64,000 bases of DNA, taken from Oreocharis arfaki (lineage: Eukaryota; Chordata; Aves; Passeriformes; Paramythiidae). Below the pieces are notes generated by a model that was given only the letters and a program-made list of their open reading frames with translations, was not told where the DNA came from and did not search any database. This document shows, in pieces, positions 23,571 through 33,960 of this stretch. The first letter of the stretch is position 1. Every line of letters starts with the position of its first letter. A program made the translations under genes and the position numbers. The stretch is from positions 645,007 to 709,006 of the forward strand of contig VZRR01011619.1 in NCBI GenBank assembly GCA_013398015.1, in the 5' to 3' direction.

Positions 23571-26500
23571 TTTAATTCAAACTGTAACAAGAACAGTTCC
23601 AGAGAAGACTGACAGTTCCATTATGTATAGACCAGCCATGTAGCCATGTTAATGTTTGGGAGGTTAATGCATAGAGCTGGGGCTTCTAACTTATCAGAAG
23701 AATTTTTAAACTTCTATGTATAGGGAATTAAGTATAGGAATTTTCAGTGAATTTAAAAAGAGAGCAAAACAATGCAAAAAAAGAAACAAAAACCCAAAAT
23801 CACAAACAACAAAACCCAAGAATCCCAAAAATACAGAAAAAACTACATGCTACACCATGCAACCAGTATTTCACAACTTCTTACTCATTATTTAGAGAAA
23901 TATGAGAGATGCATCAATGGAAAAAGTAAGCATGCATAAAATTAAGGACTTCATATGCAATTTTATATTTTACTTTTCTTTTAGAATTATGGTGAAACCA
24001 ATGCTTTACCAAAAATAATCTTAGAATTGGTAAAAACAAGATATTGCTGGTGGACAGAGGCCTGCAACAAAATCTGATACTGGATCTGATGAAAATCCAG
24101 ATTGTTTATAACAACATTTGGTAGATACATTCTTCTCATCTTCTTTTGAATGTTTATCCTAGAAGGAAGTGTAAAACATTCGTTGTCTCAAAAAAAATTT
24201 GGTAGGTGTTGTATTTCTCATTCCGGTGATTCTAAGGGCATTGCTTTTTCAAAAGACTAAGTTATTTTGATTAGAAAGAAAAAAAAAATAGCTAAACATT
24301 GGTAAACTTGCATGATGACTAATTTCTTCCCATTCCAGTTTTTCTTCTATTAATCATTAGTTTCTAGTGGTCATATTAGATCAGTAAGCTATGATTACAA
24401 GGGAAGTTTACTCCAACATGAAAACGCTTCATTTTTTTTTATAATATTACCATGCAAATACAATTTAAATCCTCTAAATCACCATAGTTGTAAGTTTATA
24501 AGTAGCATAAAAATGACAACTAAATTCTTGAATTAACTATTCAAATGTTCCAAAGTTCCTTATTCTCCTTCAGGTGGAACTCTCAGAAGCACTCAGTATG
24601 AACTTAATGCTGCTTCACTGAGCATCAGGATGCCTCCATGGGAGCAATGTCAAAGTAGACTTGAGCACTCTTGCAAAATCTACAACTTATTAGAAAATAT
24701 TTTGCTGAAACATGCAGTGAACTCAAAGCTCTGTGCTTTGAGAAACGGTTCAAAAACTTCTCAGCCCTACAGAACCTTTCTAATCATCTTGTCTGAGCTT
24801 CTACATACCCCTAAAGAATTTGATGCATTATTTCCTGTATCAAGCTATTGTCTTCCAATTAAAGTATAGAAATTTATTTTATAAACTGCCCTGGTCTTGG
24901 TCAAAAGGATTGTTTCTGGTACAGTACGCCCCATTCCTAAGTAAACTCTTCCATGATAGAATTTCCCAAGAGGACTGCTGATAAGTTAATTGTTTTCATC
25001 TAAGTCTTTCTCTGTCAGACTGTTTCTCTAACTCAAAAATTATAGGACTTTTCCCTGAACACTCCAGATATAAACTTTCTTTACTAAAGGTAATGCTACA
25101 AAATGACTTATAAATCTTTTTTGTTAGCATTTTGTTAGTTTATTACATATCTTTCATAATATACAAAACCAAAAGAGTTTAGTACTGTTACATCATTTCA
25201 GATAACACTGTTTTAGAAATCTTGCTGGCTTGTAGTGTTGTATAATATTGTTCCTCATAAAGCATGAGGAGTCTCATGAAAGTCTGAATCATTATTAATG
25301 ACAAAAACAGCAAGACAAAGTTGTTTCTTATTTCACTGATGAACAGAAACACTTCTGATGTTGATAACTACACCCTCACTTTTGTTTAAAAACAAAATAC
25401 CAAAGATTTTTTTTAGCCCTAGTATTCATGTGTATTTGAAACCTAAATTAATGGAGAATAGAATTCGTGCAAAGACAAATTAAAAAAAGAGATAATTAAA
25501 AAATTACTAGTCCAAGCTGCTTTTCTAAAAGTGCCAGATTTTTCACAATGGCAGGAACATGAATTCTTGGAGAGGTGGAAGAGAAATTTGGGTACATCAT
25601 TAGTGAATGTGGACATGTCTTGTATAAACATTACTCTTTTTATATGAACATTTCATTAAAATATTGCATGCAAAAATTTACTTCATGCAACCAGACAGTT
25701 GCAAAGTCAGAGAAGCAAATTTAAGAATGCCACAATGTACTTATTTTAAAGTAAGCTTTGCATGAGACAGAGTATCCTTTTCAAACCTGCTCTATAATTG
25801 GAGAAAAAAAATATACCTTTTACCCAGGTATTCAGAGGCTCGTTTATTTTTCTAAAAGTATATTCAGGGATTAAAAGTCTTGCAATTAATTATATCCAGC
25901 TGTTACCCATTAAGCAATTATTCAGTATTTTCCAGTATACTATTCACTGCCTTTTGTTACTGAAAATTATTCAAATTTTTCTCTGAAGGCAGAATAATTA
26001 ACTATCCTATGGAATTTTCGGAGGGTTTTTTTTTTTTAAATATCCTAGATTTTTACTAATATTAATTAGCGGCTCTTCAGAATAATCTGACGAGATGAGG
26101 CAATATAAATGTCATTTTACACAAGGGAAACTGAGGCAGGGAGCTTACAGGCAAAATTACAAAGAATCAGCAAATTCTGAGTGATTGATTTTTGATGCCC
26201 ACGGGTTTATTTTTTCATCATAGAGCTTTATAGCTCTGTATAGGTTCAGAGCAGAACTGTCACTAAACACATTTGTCAGACAAATGGCTCACATTTCTGC
26301 AATTTACACTGTAAGTGTTTTGTGTTGTTAGTCAAAAGATAAGAAATACAGAATTAATCATCCTTTGTGAAAAGTGTGATTAAAAGAAATCAGTGTGTAA
26401 CTGAGTGCTATGCATGATAAATGCATTTACATGGGCTGAACCAGTTCAAATTTGGGTTTCACAAGAAACCTTAACTGACATTTTTCAGGTTGTATGGCTT

Positions 26501-28981
26501 GGTTTTCCATGTATGGTATAAGTAATACGTTTTAGAATTTACTGAATGTATATAAACCTGTGACAAACATTTGCTTTGTGTGCCTTTGAATCATGGATGT
26601 GTTCCTTCCAGGACTTTCTAACCCTCAAATACTTCTAGAAGTTTTAGACAGGGGTTACATGCGTAATTCAATCTGGTGATAAAAAAAAAAAAACCAAACA
26701 AAAAAACCCCAAAACAAACAGCTGTCTCCTCTTCTTCCAACACAGAAGTAATTTTCTTCAGATTTGCTCTCAGTTAAGGTCAAGACTCAGTGTTACATTT
26801 CCATAGGTACAGATACTTTTTCTTCGCTCTTGGAAATCTAGAAATTGAATTTTTTTCCCCAAAGTCCCTGTAAGACTCTTAGATCATATGGTGTCTTCAA
26901 AAATCATATTAATATATATTTTGATTCATATAGAACCATTTTAGATCATGTTGTAGTCAAATTCCTGTGTCATTGGAACCACAATATTACTGTCTTTGCC
27001 AACTGATAGTCGTTCCAAATGATAGTAGCAATAGTAGTGGCATCCTTGAATTCTTCAGGAAGGTAAGATTTTTAAAATTTTGTATGGAAACTATGTAGGA
27101 TTGTTGCATGCAATAGATTAAAAAAATACTTTGTGTAGGAGGAGAATAGATTTTATTCCATGTCAGGTCTTTTAAGTGGATAATTCAACTTCCACAAATT
27201 TGGGTCAATGTATGTATTTAGTTTGCTGAATAACATTCAGGAACAATGGTAGATTGCTATATTAGCAGCTTTGGAACTTCATAATACCTCTGTGAATTTT
27301 CTAGATACTTAAAAAGCCTTAGACTTTCCCAAGATAAAATATTCTTTATTTGGGTAAATAAGGATTTCCTAATGTAAGACAAAAAAAGGAAGAAAAACAT
27401 TATGCCATTTATTTGTATATTTATGAGCTTTCCGCCTGATTTAAGAGAAAAGACCTAAATTGTGGACTCAGAGTATGGCATCATTTAGTAAAAGAGAAAG
27501 GAGATAAACCAGAGAGTAGGCCTATACTTATTGTCTTACTGTATCTTCAGTGGGTGTGCCTTTTGCAGGTTGTAGAATGAACTTACATCCATGATTTCAC
27601 TTTTTCGGCCTAATCTGTCTTGCATTGCTTTAGAATTTTTTGTTGTTTTCTCTTTCCTATTCTATATATTATTTTCCTAAACCATTTTATTTTCATTATA
27701 ATCATTACCACTGAAAAAATTACATGCATGTCCACAAAATATCTTCCTGTAACTCATTTTGTGCCTGCATTTTATAGACATAAAGGAATACATGGAGATT
27801 AAAAGAAGGAGGTGCAAAAACTTGATTAAAACCACCCAAAGTGTCCCGGAAATAGGTTTTTTCCTGTTAGTGACTTCATGTTCCCTGATTTATCATGTTT
27901 CTTATACACAACTCATGAAAGCAGAAAAACTGATACCTCTTACTTCCTTTTAAAATGTAATAGAAAATCTGGTGTATCAAAATATGTTTAACACTTTTTT
28001 TAATGTGACACATTTCAAACCAAATAGAATAACTAATGACAAAGAGTTTTCAGAAATTAAATATATAATATATATAATTATAAATAAACTGAAAAAGCAT
28101 ATTTTGATATACTAGATGTCACAACCGCTCATTTATATGTTACATGAACTTTAATGTTTAGACATAATACTTATTTTTGATTAATCCTATTTTGAAAACA
28201 CAGAAGAAATATTTATGGGATGAGAACCAAAAACTCTTATTAAGATAGTGAACTCTCTCACAATAATGTTGGCACTTTGAAGAAAAAAATTATCCAACAA
28301 AAGAAAAAGAAATCTTAATGTGAAATTAAGTTGCAAAATAAATTCTACATCACATGAAATGACTGAACAACTATCCACAAAACTTGTCAGACCACAAAAA
28401 CATAACATTTGTTTTTTAAAGGCTCTCCCTTGAACCACTTAGAAGGAAAGATAAATCCCACAGACTTCTTAACAGAAAAACAGTGAAGAAAATAAACTTT
28501 TTTTTTAATGCAATGTGAATGTTCTTCTTTACCAAGTTTGACTCCAGAGTGAATGTGCTAGCTTTCTATGAGTATTTACATGTGTCTTAACTAGTGATAA
28601 TGTGTAATCTATTATATCAGGTTTGTGTCTTCAGTACAGGAAATAATGTATAATTATTTCATAAAATATTAATTAATTACAGCTCACCAGCTTGGAAAAT
28701 TCAATAAATTAAGTTTGCAATATGATATGTTATAGAGCGACTAACTAACCTACTTGATCTGTTACTTTTACTGAATAGATAAATTTACAAGTTATTTTGC
28801 TGATTGTTTGGCTGAATTTTAGGAAATCAAAATTCATACACTGATGTAGATTGAAACAAATGTGCAAAGTGTTATTACGAGAATCAATGACAAAATACTT
28901 TTTGATACTGTCAATTTAGGAAGAACATATTCTTTCAGTATTAAGTCTAGAAGTTTTTCTACATATAAAGATAAAAGTAAA

Positions 28982-29010
28982 GGATTACATAACGGATTAC
29001 ATAACGGATT
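28982..29010. repeat. 12-bp tandem repeat (ggattacataac), 2.4 copies
   Basis: Two perfect copies (28,982-28,993 and 28,994-29,005) and five bases of a third. The unit keeps the frame of a short + strand ORF (28,862-29,059), giving a repeated Gly-Leu-His-Asn, but that ORF has no other protein-like feature. Confidence 0.9.
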
Positions 29011-32000
29011 TCTACATCTAAACTTTTTGTATTTCCTTGTCTACTTCAGACAAAGCTGAGGTAGATGGTCACTGTGGCATGACACTTCACAATTTTGTTT
29101 TTGATCCATTTCCACCAGCTGCAGATATATCTCACAGCTACTGGACGGGAACACTTAATAACACAGACAGAAAATTCAATTTCAAGAACGTTGTTGCAGC
29201 AACAATGGTGAGCAGAACATCAAATGAGAATAGGACATGCAATTGTTAAATGTTTTCTCTCCTTCAAGAGAAAATTTGCTATTTCCTTTACTAAATTATC
29301 AGCAGGTCTGCCTCATTATCCATGGCTGTTATTTGTAACTTATGTCTCTGTAACGTGGGAAAATATTAGAGAGCATTGTTATATTTAATCTAGTGTCACA
29401 CAATGAACCCTAAGTACGAGCCAAAACACTAAGCTGCAGCTCCTGAAACTTATGACCCAGAAATATATCAGCTGCATACTAAGGAAGATGGGTACAGTGC
29501 AGAAGAGAACTTGGATTCTTTAACTACAGTACTTCCAAGAAGTCAGAAGATACTTCCAAATATTATTATATTTACTCCAAGAACACAGGGCAGCATTGGC
29601 GTTATTACTGTTGTTAATTAGAAGGGAACCATAAGCAGAAGAAAAGATGGTAAACATGATGGAGACAGAAGAAAATTTGTGCCCAATACCTAATGATACA
29701 AACCCAAAAATGCACTTAGTTTTTTGACCATGACTGAGCCATGGGACTCCAGTTTGATGACTTTTGTAGCATCATTCTTTAGAGTACAAGACCCAGAGAG
29801 GGACTGTGTGTAGAAGTGAGTGAGAAAAGACAAGTGAACTTTTCTTACAGATTAATCATAAGGACTCTAAGCAGGATGGAGAAAGGATGCAGATGTCTCT
29901 CTTTAGTATTGAAGAGAAGAAATAGCTAATACAAGTATCAGGATCTTGGGGAAAAAAATAAAGAAGTGTAATTTAAGTGAGAAGAAGGCAAAATATCTTG
30001 TCATAAGGCAAATCTTGCACATTCCTCCAGGATGAAAGTTGGGATGTTCTGGGGAGACTGCAAAGGGCCTCTGTAATACAAGGAAAAGCAGGAAGTGAAC
30101 GTGGTCGGCACAGAAATGATCACCCAAGATTCATGGAAGAGACACATACAAGAGAAAACCTGAACAAAAAGGAGAGACCCTGCATTTTTAAACTGAAACT
30201 GGATGAGATGGGAATCAGCATCTCACTGAATATTCACTGCTGTAGTAAGTACACATACAAATTGATAGCATTTTAGGGCCTAGAAGAAGTGTAGAGAAGA
30301 AGAAAAGAAGTGGTAAGATTAGTCAAAAACTGAAGACTGAATCAGAGAATCATTGAGATGGGTCAAAAGTGAGACATTTCCAGAGATGTTCAGCAGCGTA
30401 GCTCCAGTACCCTTCTGGACACCCCTTACATTTCTCTCTTCAAGTAAAAGAACACTAGAAATCTAACCTATTGACTTAAATGTTTATGCATGCAACTTAA
30501 TTACTAGTTTACTAATTGAACAAAGTGAAAAATTTGACTGGAAAAGCTTGAAATGAGACCAGTAGAAAATAATTTCCATTTTTATTGATTTGTACTTAAT
30601 AGAAAATGTAAAATAAGTCTCTTTTAACAGAAGACTTAACTTCTTTAATATCAGCTTGTTACACTGAGAATTAAAGTGAAGGACAAATAAAAATGAAAAA
30701 TTTGCAGTAGCTGGGCTTTGATTTCAAAGAAGCATAATGCAAAAACTAGGAAAACAGCACAAATTTGAATGAGGCAAATTTTTTCTCCCATATAATGCAT
30801 AAATTCTAAAAGAAATGCATTTTCATCTGTTCATATTAGAAACTTGCAATCACAACCTCCTTACTCTTTGTCCCATGACTAGAAAACACTTAGTGGAAGC
30901 TCGTTTTCTGTTGAGTTAGTCCCGATTGTTTTTATAGCCTTTATTCATTATCCTATTTTATCTTTTCCATTTTCCCTTACAGATTTAGATTCTTCCTTAT
31001 GATCTTATTAGATTTTATCTTTATCTCTTTGATGAATTTCTCAAACACCCTCAAACAAAACTGAGCTTTGGCATTTTAGAGTTTTAACACCATGTTCATG
31101 ATAAAGAGTGTTGCATACATTCTCATAAAAGAGGAAGTTCAACACTCTCTGAAATAGTCACATTAAAAGTCAGATATCTGTCAAGCTATCATAATTTATT
31201 TTGAAAATTGTAACATTAGTAACTGAGATGTGTGAGTTTAATAAAATATTATTTATTCTCTATGATTTAATAAATATGGAGGACAAAGGATCGGTCATCA
31301 ATGATGTGTTTTCTTTGGTGACTATCCAGCCATTCTTTCACTTCAAGTTTCGGAAGCTAATGTCCTGTTAATTTACCCCTGTTATACCTTACAGTATTAG
31401 GTATTGAATAGTAATTTCAAATAAATTACCTTTCACTCAGAAAAAAAATTATTCATTAAATAAACTTCTTCTACAGTAAGATGGAGTTTACAATCTTATA
31501 AAAATGTGATATTTGGAGGCTATAAAATTCTCTTATAGAACTACTTGACATTTGTAAAAAGAGGAAGAAAGGTTGATGGAAAAAAATTAGAGGGAAGCTT
31601 AATGATAGTGAAAAATATTTTGGCCAGCAATCTTTATTACAGATTATCGTTTTTACAGCTTAAATATTACTGAAGAAAAAAAATCACCAAGAAAAACAGC
31701 AGAGTAATTAATAACTTTGTCTTGTAAGAGGTAAATTCCATCTAGTTTAAAGAGTTATATAAGTTAAGAAGACATGCTCAATATGCAAAAAGTGAACAGT
31801 TAAAACTCATATGTGTGAATGTCTCTGTCTTTTTCAAACCTTATAGCACAGCTACAGCTGTCCTGAAAGAAACATGAATCTAAATATTATTATATTTACA
31901 CCATTAAATATATTTCATGCCATTTTACTGCAAGACTATGTGGGTTTGCATGCATCAAGAATTTTTTTCTTTTATTAGTTTGCACTATTAAACACATTTC

Positions 32001-32020
32001 AGTGAAGACACTGAGGTGAA

Positions 32021-32524
32021 TTGCTCCATCAGACAAGGTCTGGAGCCAAAGATCACATGGCAGGGAGAAAGAAGCACAGCCTCAAAATTAGTGATGAGAG
32101 AGGAAATCAAGACCCACGAGTGGAAAGGATTGAAGCCCTGAGAAGAGGCAGTTCTGACTCTTCTGCACAAGCCAGGAGAGGAGAAAGAGCATACACCCTG
32201 AAACGATTTCAAAAGCAGCCTCTGGTGATCATGAGTGACCAGGAGCAGAGTGAGCAGAGCGGGCAAGCTGTGTGTGGTGTGGCAGTTCGTGTGGCCATTT
32301 GCACAGTGAGGGAGCACTCACCCACCAGCGCTAGCGGTAATCTCAGTTGGTGGTCACCACACCCTTGCAAGAAAGAGAGCAATGTTTTCCACTTGATGGC
32401 CAACCACGTTCTCAGCACTCACCAGAAAAGATGTGGTGACACAAATGAAGCACCCATGAAAACGTGCAGTTTTCCAGGTCACAGTCTACAGGGAGTGCCA
32501 GAGCCTGGTGCTGGAATGGAGTAG
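32021..32524 (+). other. 167-codon open frame overlapping the 5' part of a CR1
   Basis: This is the longest uninterrupted ATG frame in the window that contains no Ns. From about 32,394 it reads 'MANHVLSTHQKRCGDTNEAP'. To my recollection this corresponds to the start region of CR1 ORF1, where a Met-Ala-rich start and an 'KRC' motif occur. The upstream half (32,021-32,390) would be CR1 5' untranslated sequence or flanking DNA, and its frame is probably accidental. It has no signal peptide, no membrane segment and no recognised domain. The alternative, a lineage-specific host exon, has no support beyond the open frame itself. Confidence 0.35.
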
Positions 32525-32593
32525 TAGTAGAGATAACAGCTGTGGGACCAGGTGGTTAATCTGGTCTGCCTCATGAAAAGACAGAGTAGGTAG

Positions 32594-32760
32594 AAAGGTT
32601 AAGACGTATCATGGACTCTAAAGATGTGATAGAGTTGTGGAACCGCGGTCTGACTCCACTGAGACAGGAGCAGACACCAGAAAAAACCTCAGATCTGAGT
32701 GTCCTACAACCTCCCCCTGCCGGGCTGAAAGCAGTAGATCAAAAGTGTTGCAGGCAGTGA
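32594..32760 (+). pseudogene. Probable CR1 ORF1 fragment
   Basis: The frame starting at 'aggttaagacgtatcatgga' encodes 'RLRRIMDSKDVIELWNRGLT' followed by 'PLRQEQTPEKTSDLSVLQPP'. This looks like the amphipathic, coiled-coil-like segment of CR1 ORF1. Just upstream another frame gives 'QVVNLVCLMKRQSR', which suits the same coiled coil after a frameshift. Function in an active CR1 would be RNA binding or particle assembly. This copy is broken. The assignment rests on my memory of the family and on the position upstream of a certain CR1 endonuclease. Confidence 0.5.
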
Positions 32761-33306
32761 CACTGGGAGAAAAGACAGGCCCTGCCTATTTATATATGGC
32801 TTTGTGGCTTTAAAGCCATGTGGGGTAGGAGATAATATAGCTCTTGGCAAGTTGTGGAATGACAGACCAAGATTAGAGGGACAGAGTGCTTGTGAGGGCA
32901 CCTTGCTAGTGACTCTGAAATGTGCTAGTCACACTGGACCATGCTTCAAGTCTTATGAAGATGAGGAAGGGATCCTGAGGTAACAGAAGCCAACAGTGAA
33001 ATACCAGGGAACTATCTCAAAGGAATTACGGGATGTTCCTCTAAGAAGACATGTCGCTCAGCCCAGCTGAGATGCCTTTACACCAATACACGCAGCACAG
33101 ACAAAAAACAGGAGGAGCTTGGAGCCACCGGAAAGTAATGACCTTGTTGACATTACGGCATCTTGGCGGGACAAATCTCATGCCTGTCGTGCAGCTGACA
33201 AAGGCTACAGGCATTCAGAAGGGACAGGGATGAAAGGATAGGTGGAGGGGCTGCCCTCTAAACCAAGATCCTATTGACAAACCCTTCTTGCTCCAGCTCA
33301 CAGGCC

Positions 33307-33663
33307 GTCATCCTGTGAGGGGATTTCAACCACACTGACATCAGCTGGGAAAAGAGCACAGCCGAAGCAGGCAATCTAGGAGATCCCTGGAATGCATGGA
33401 TAAATTCTTAAGCCAGATAGTAAACATACCTACCAGGGGGGACACAATACTGGATCTAGTGGTCACGAGTGTACGAATTAATCAGGGATGTCAAGGTTGG
33501 AGGCAGTCTAGGCTGCAGTGATCATACGTCAGTGGAACTTGCAGTCTTGAGGGATATGTGTCAGGTGAAGAGTAAAATAAATGTCCTGAACTTCAGGAAA
33601 GCAAAATTCCAGCTCTTCAAGGACTCAGTCAATAGGACCACACTGGAAAACTACCCTCACTGA
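33307..33663 (+). pseudogene. CR1 ORF2 AP-endonuclease C-terminal fragment
   Basis: Codons from 33,307 read Val-Ile-Leu-stop-Gly-Asp-Phe-Asn-His. The GDFN box (33,319-33,330) supplies Asp and Asn of the apurinic-like endonuclease active site, and a TGA at 33,316 interrupts the strand just before it. A frame change follows. The 33,469-33,663 frame then reads 'MYELIRDVKVGGSLGCSDHT', carrying the terminal SDH box with the catalytic His at 33,523-33,525. In an active CR1 this domain nicks the target DNA. Here the stop and the frameshift disable it. Confidence 0.88.
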
Positions 33664-33738
33664 CAAAGAAGCAGATAGAGCACAAGAATTAGCCACACAC
33701 AGGAACAAAAACTCGGGCAAGAGAGGAAGGAGACTAAC

Positions 33739-33960
33739 ATGGCTGTGAATAAGGTCAAACCAGCAGGCAAGAAGCAAATGCGCAGGCAGTGGAATCATGA
33801 ACAGGCGTCCTGGGAAGAGTACAGGGACTCAGTCTGGTTGTGTAAGGATGGGATTAGGAAGGCCAAGGTAAATCTGGAGCTGAAATTGGCAAGGGACCCA
33901 AAGAATAACAAGAAAGATTTCTACAGGTATGTCAGCCAGAAAAAGGTCAAAAGAGGCTAG
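33739..33960 (+). pseudogene. CR1 ORF2 linker fragment
   Basis: The 73-codon frame includes 'WLCKDGIRKAKVNLELKLAR' and 'FYRYVSQKKVKRG', the conserved basic linker between endonuclease and RT. It lies about 75 bp after the endonuclease fragment and in line with it, followed by a stop. It closely parallels the linker of the - strand copy at 12,858-13,226, so both belong to related CR1 subfamilies. Confidence 0.88.

Larger units (their letters stand above)
22881..32000. other. Unique AT-rich sequence, no gene seen
   Basis: About 9 kb without a recognised interspersed repeat, broken only by small simple repeats: (TAAA)n at 23,553-23,570, an A/C-rich run near 26,679-26,720, and a 12-bp tandem repeat at 28,982-29,010. 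The open frames here, for example 24,630-24,869 and 29,037-29,249 on the + strand and 28,187-28,438 on the - strand, are short, AT-driven and unlike known proteins. Confidence 0.6.

Noticed and set aside
28982..29010. Possible start of a CRISPR-like or regularly spaced repeat array
   Set aside because: It is 2.4 direct tandem units with no spacers, in eukaryotic DNA; an ordinary minisatellite.
29037..29249. Possible exon: 70-codon frame containing an ATG-gtgagc sequence like a splice donor
   Set aside because: A donor-like hexamer occurs by chance often; there is no acceptor of quality, no homologue and no frame conservation evidence.
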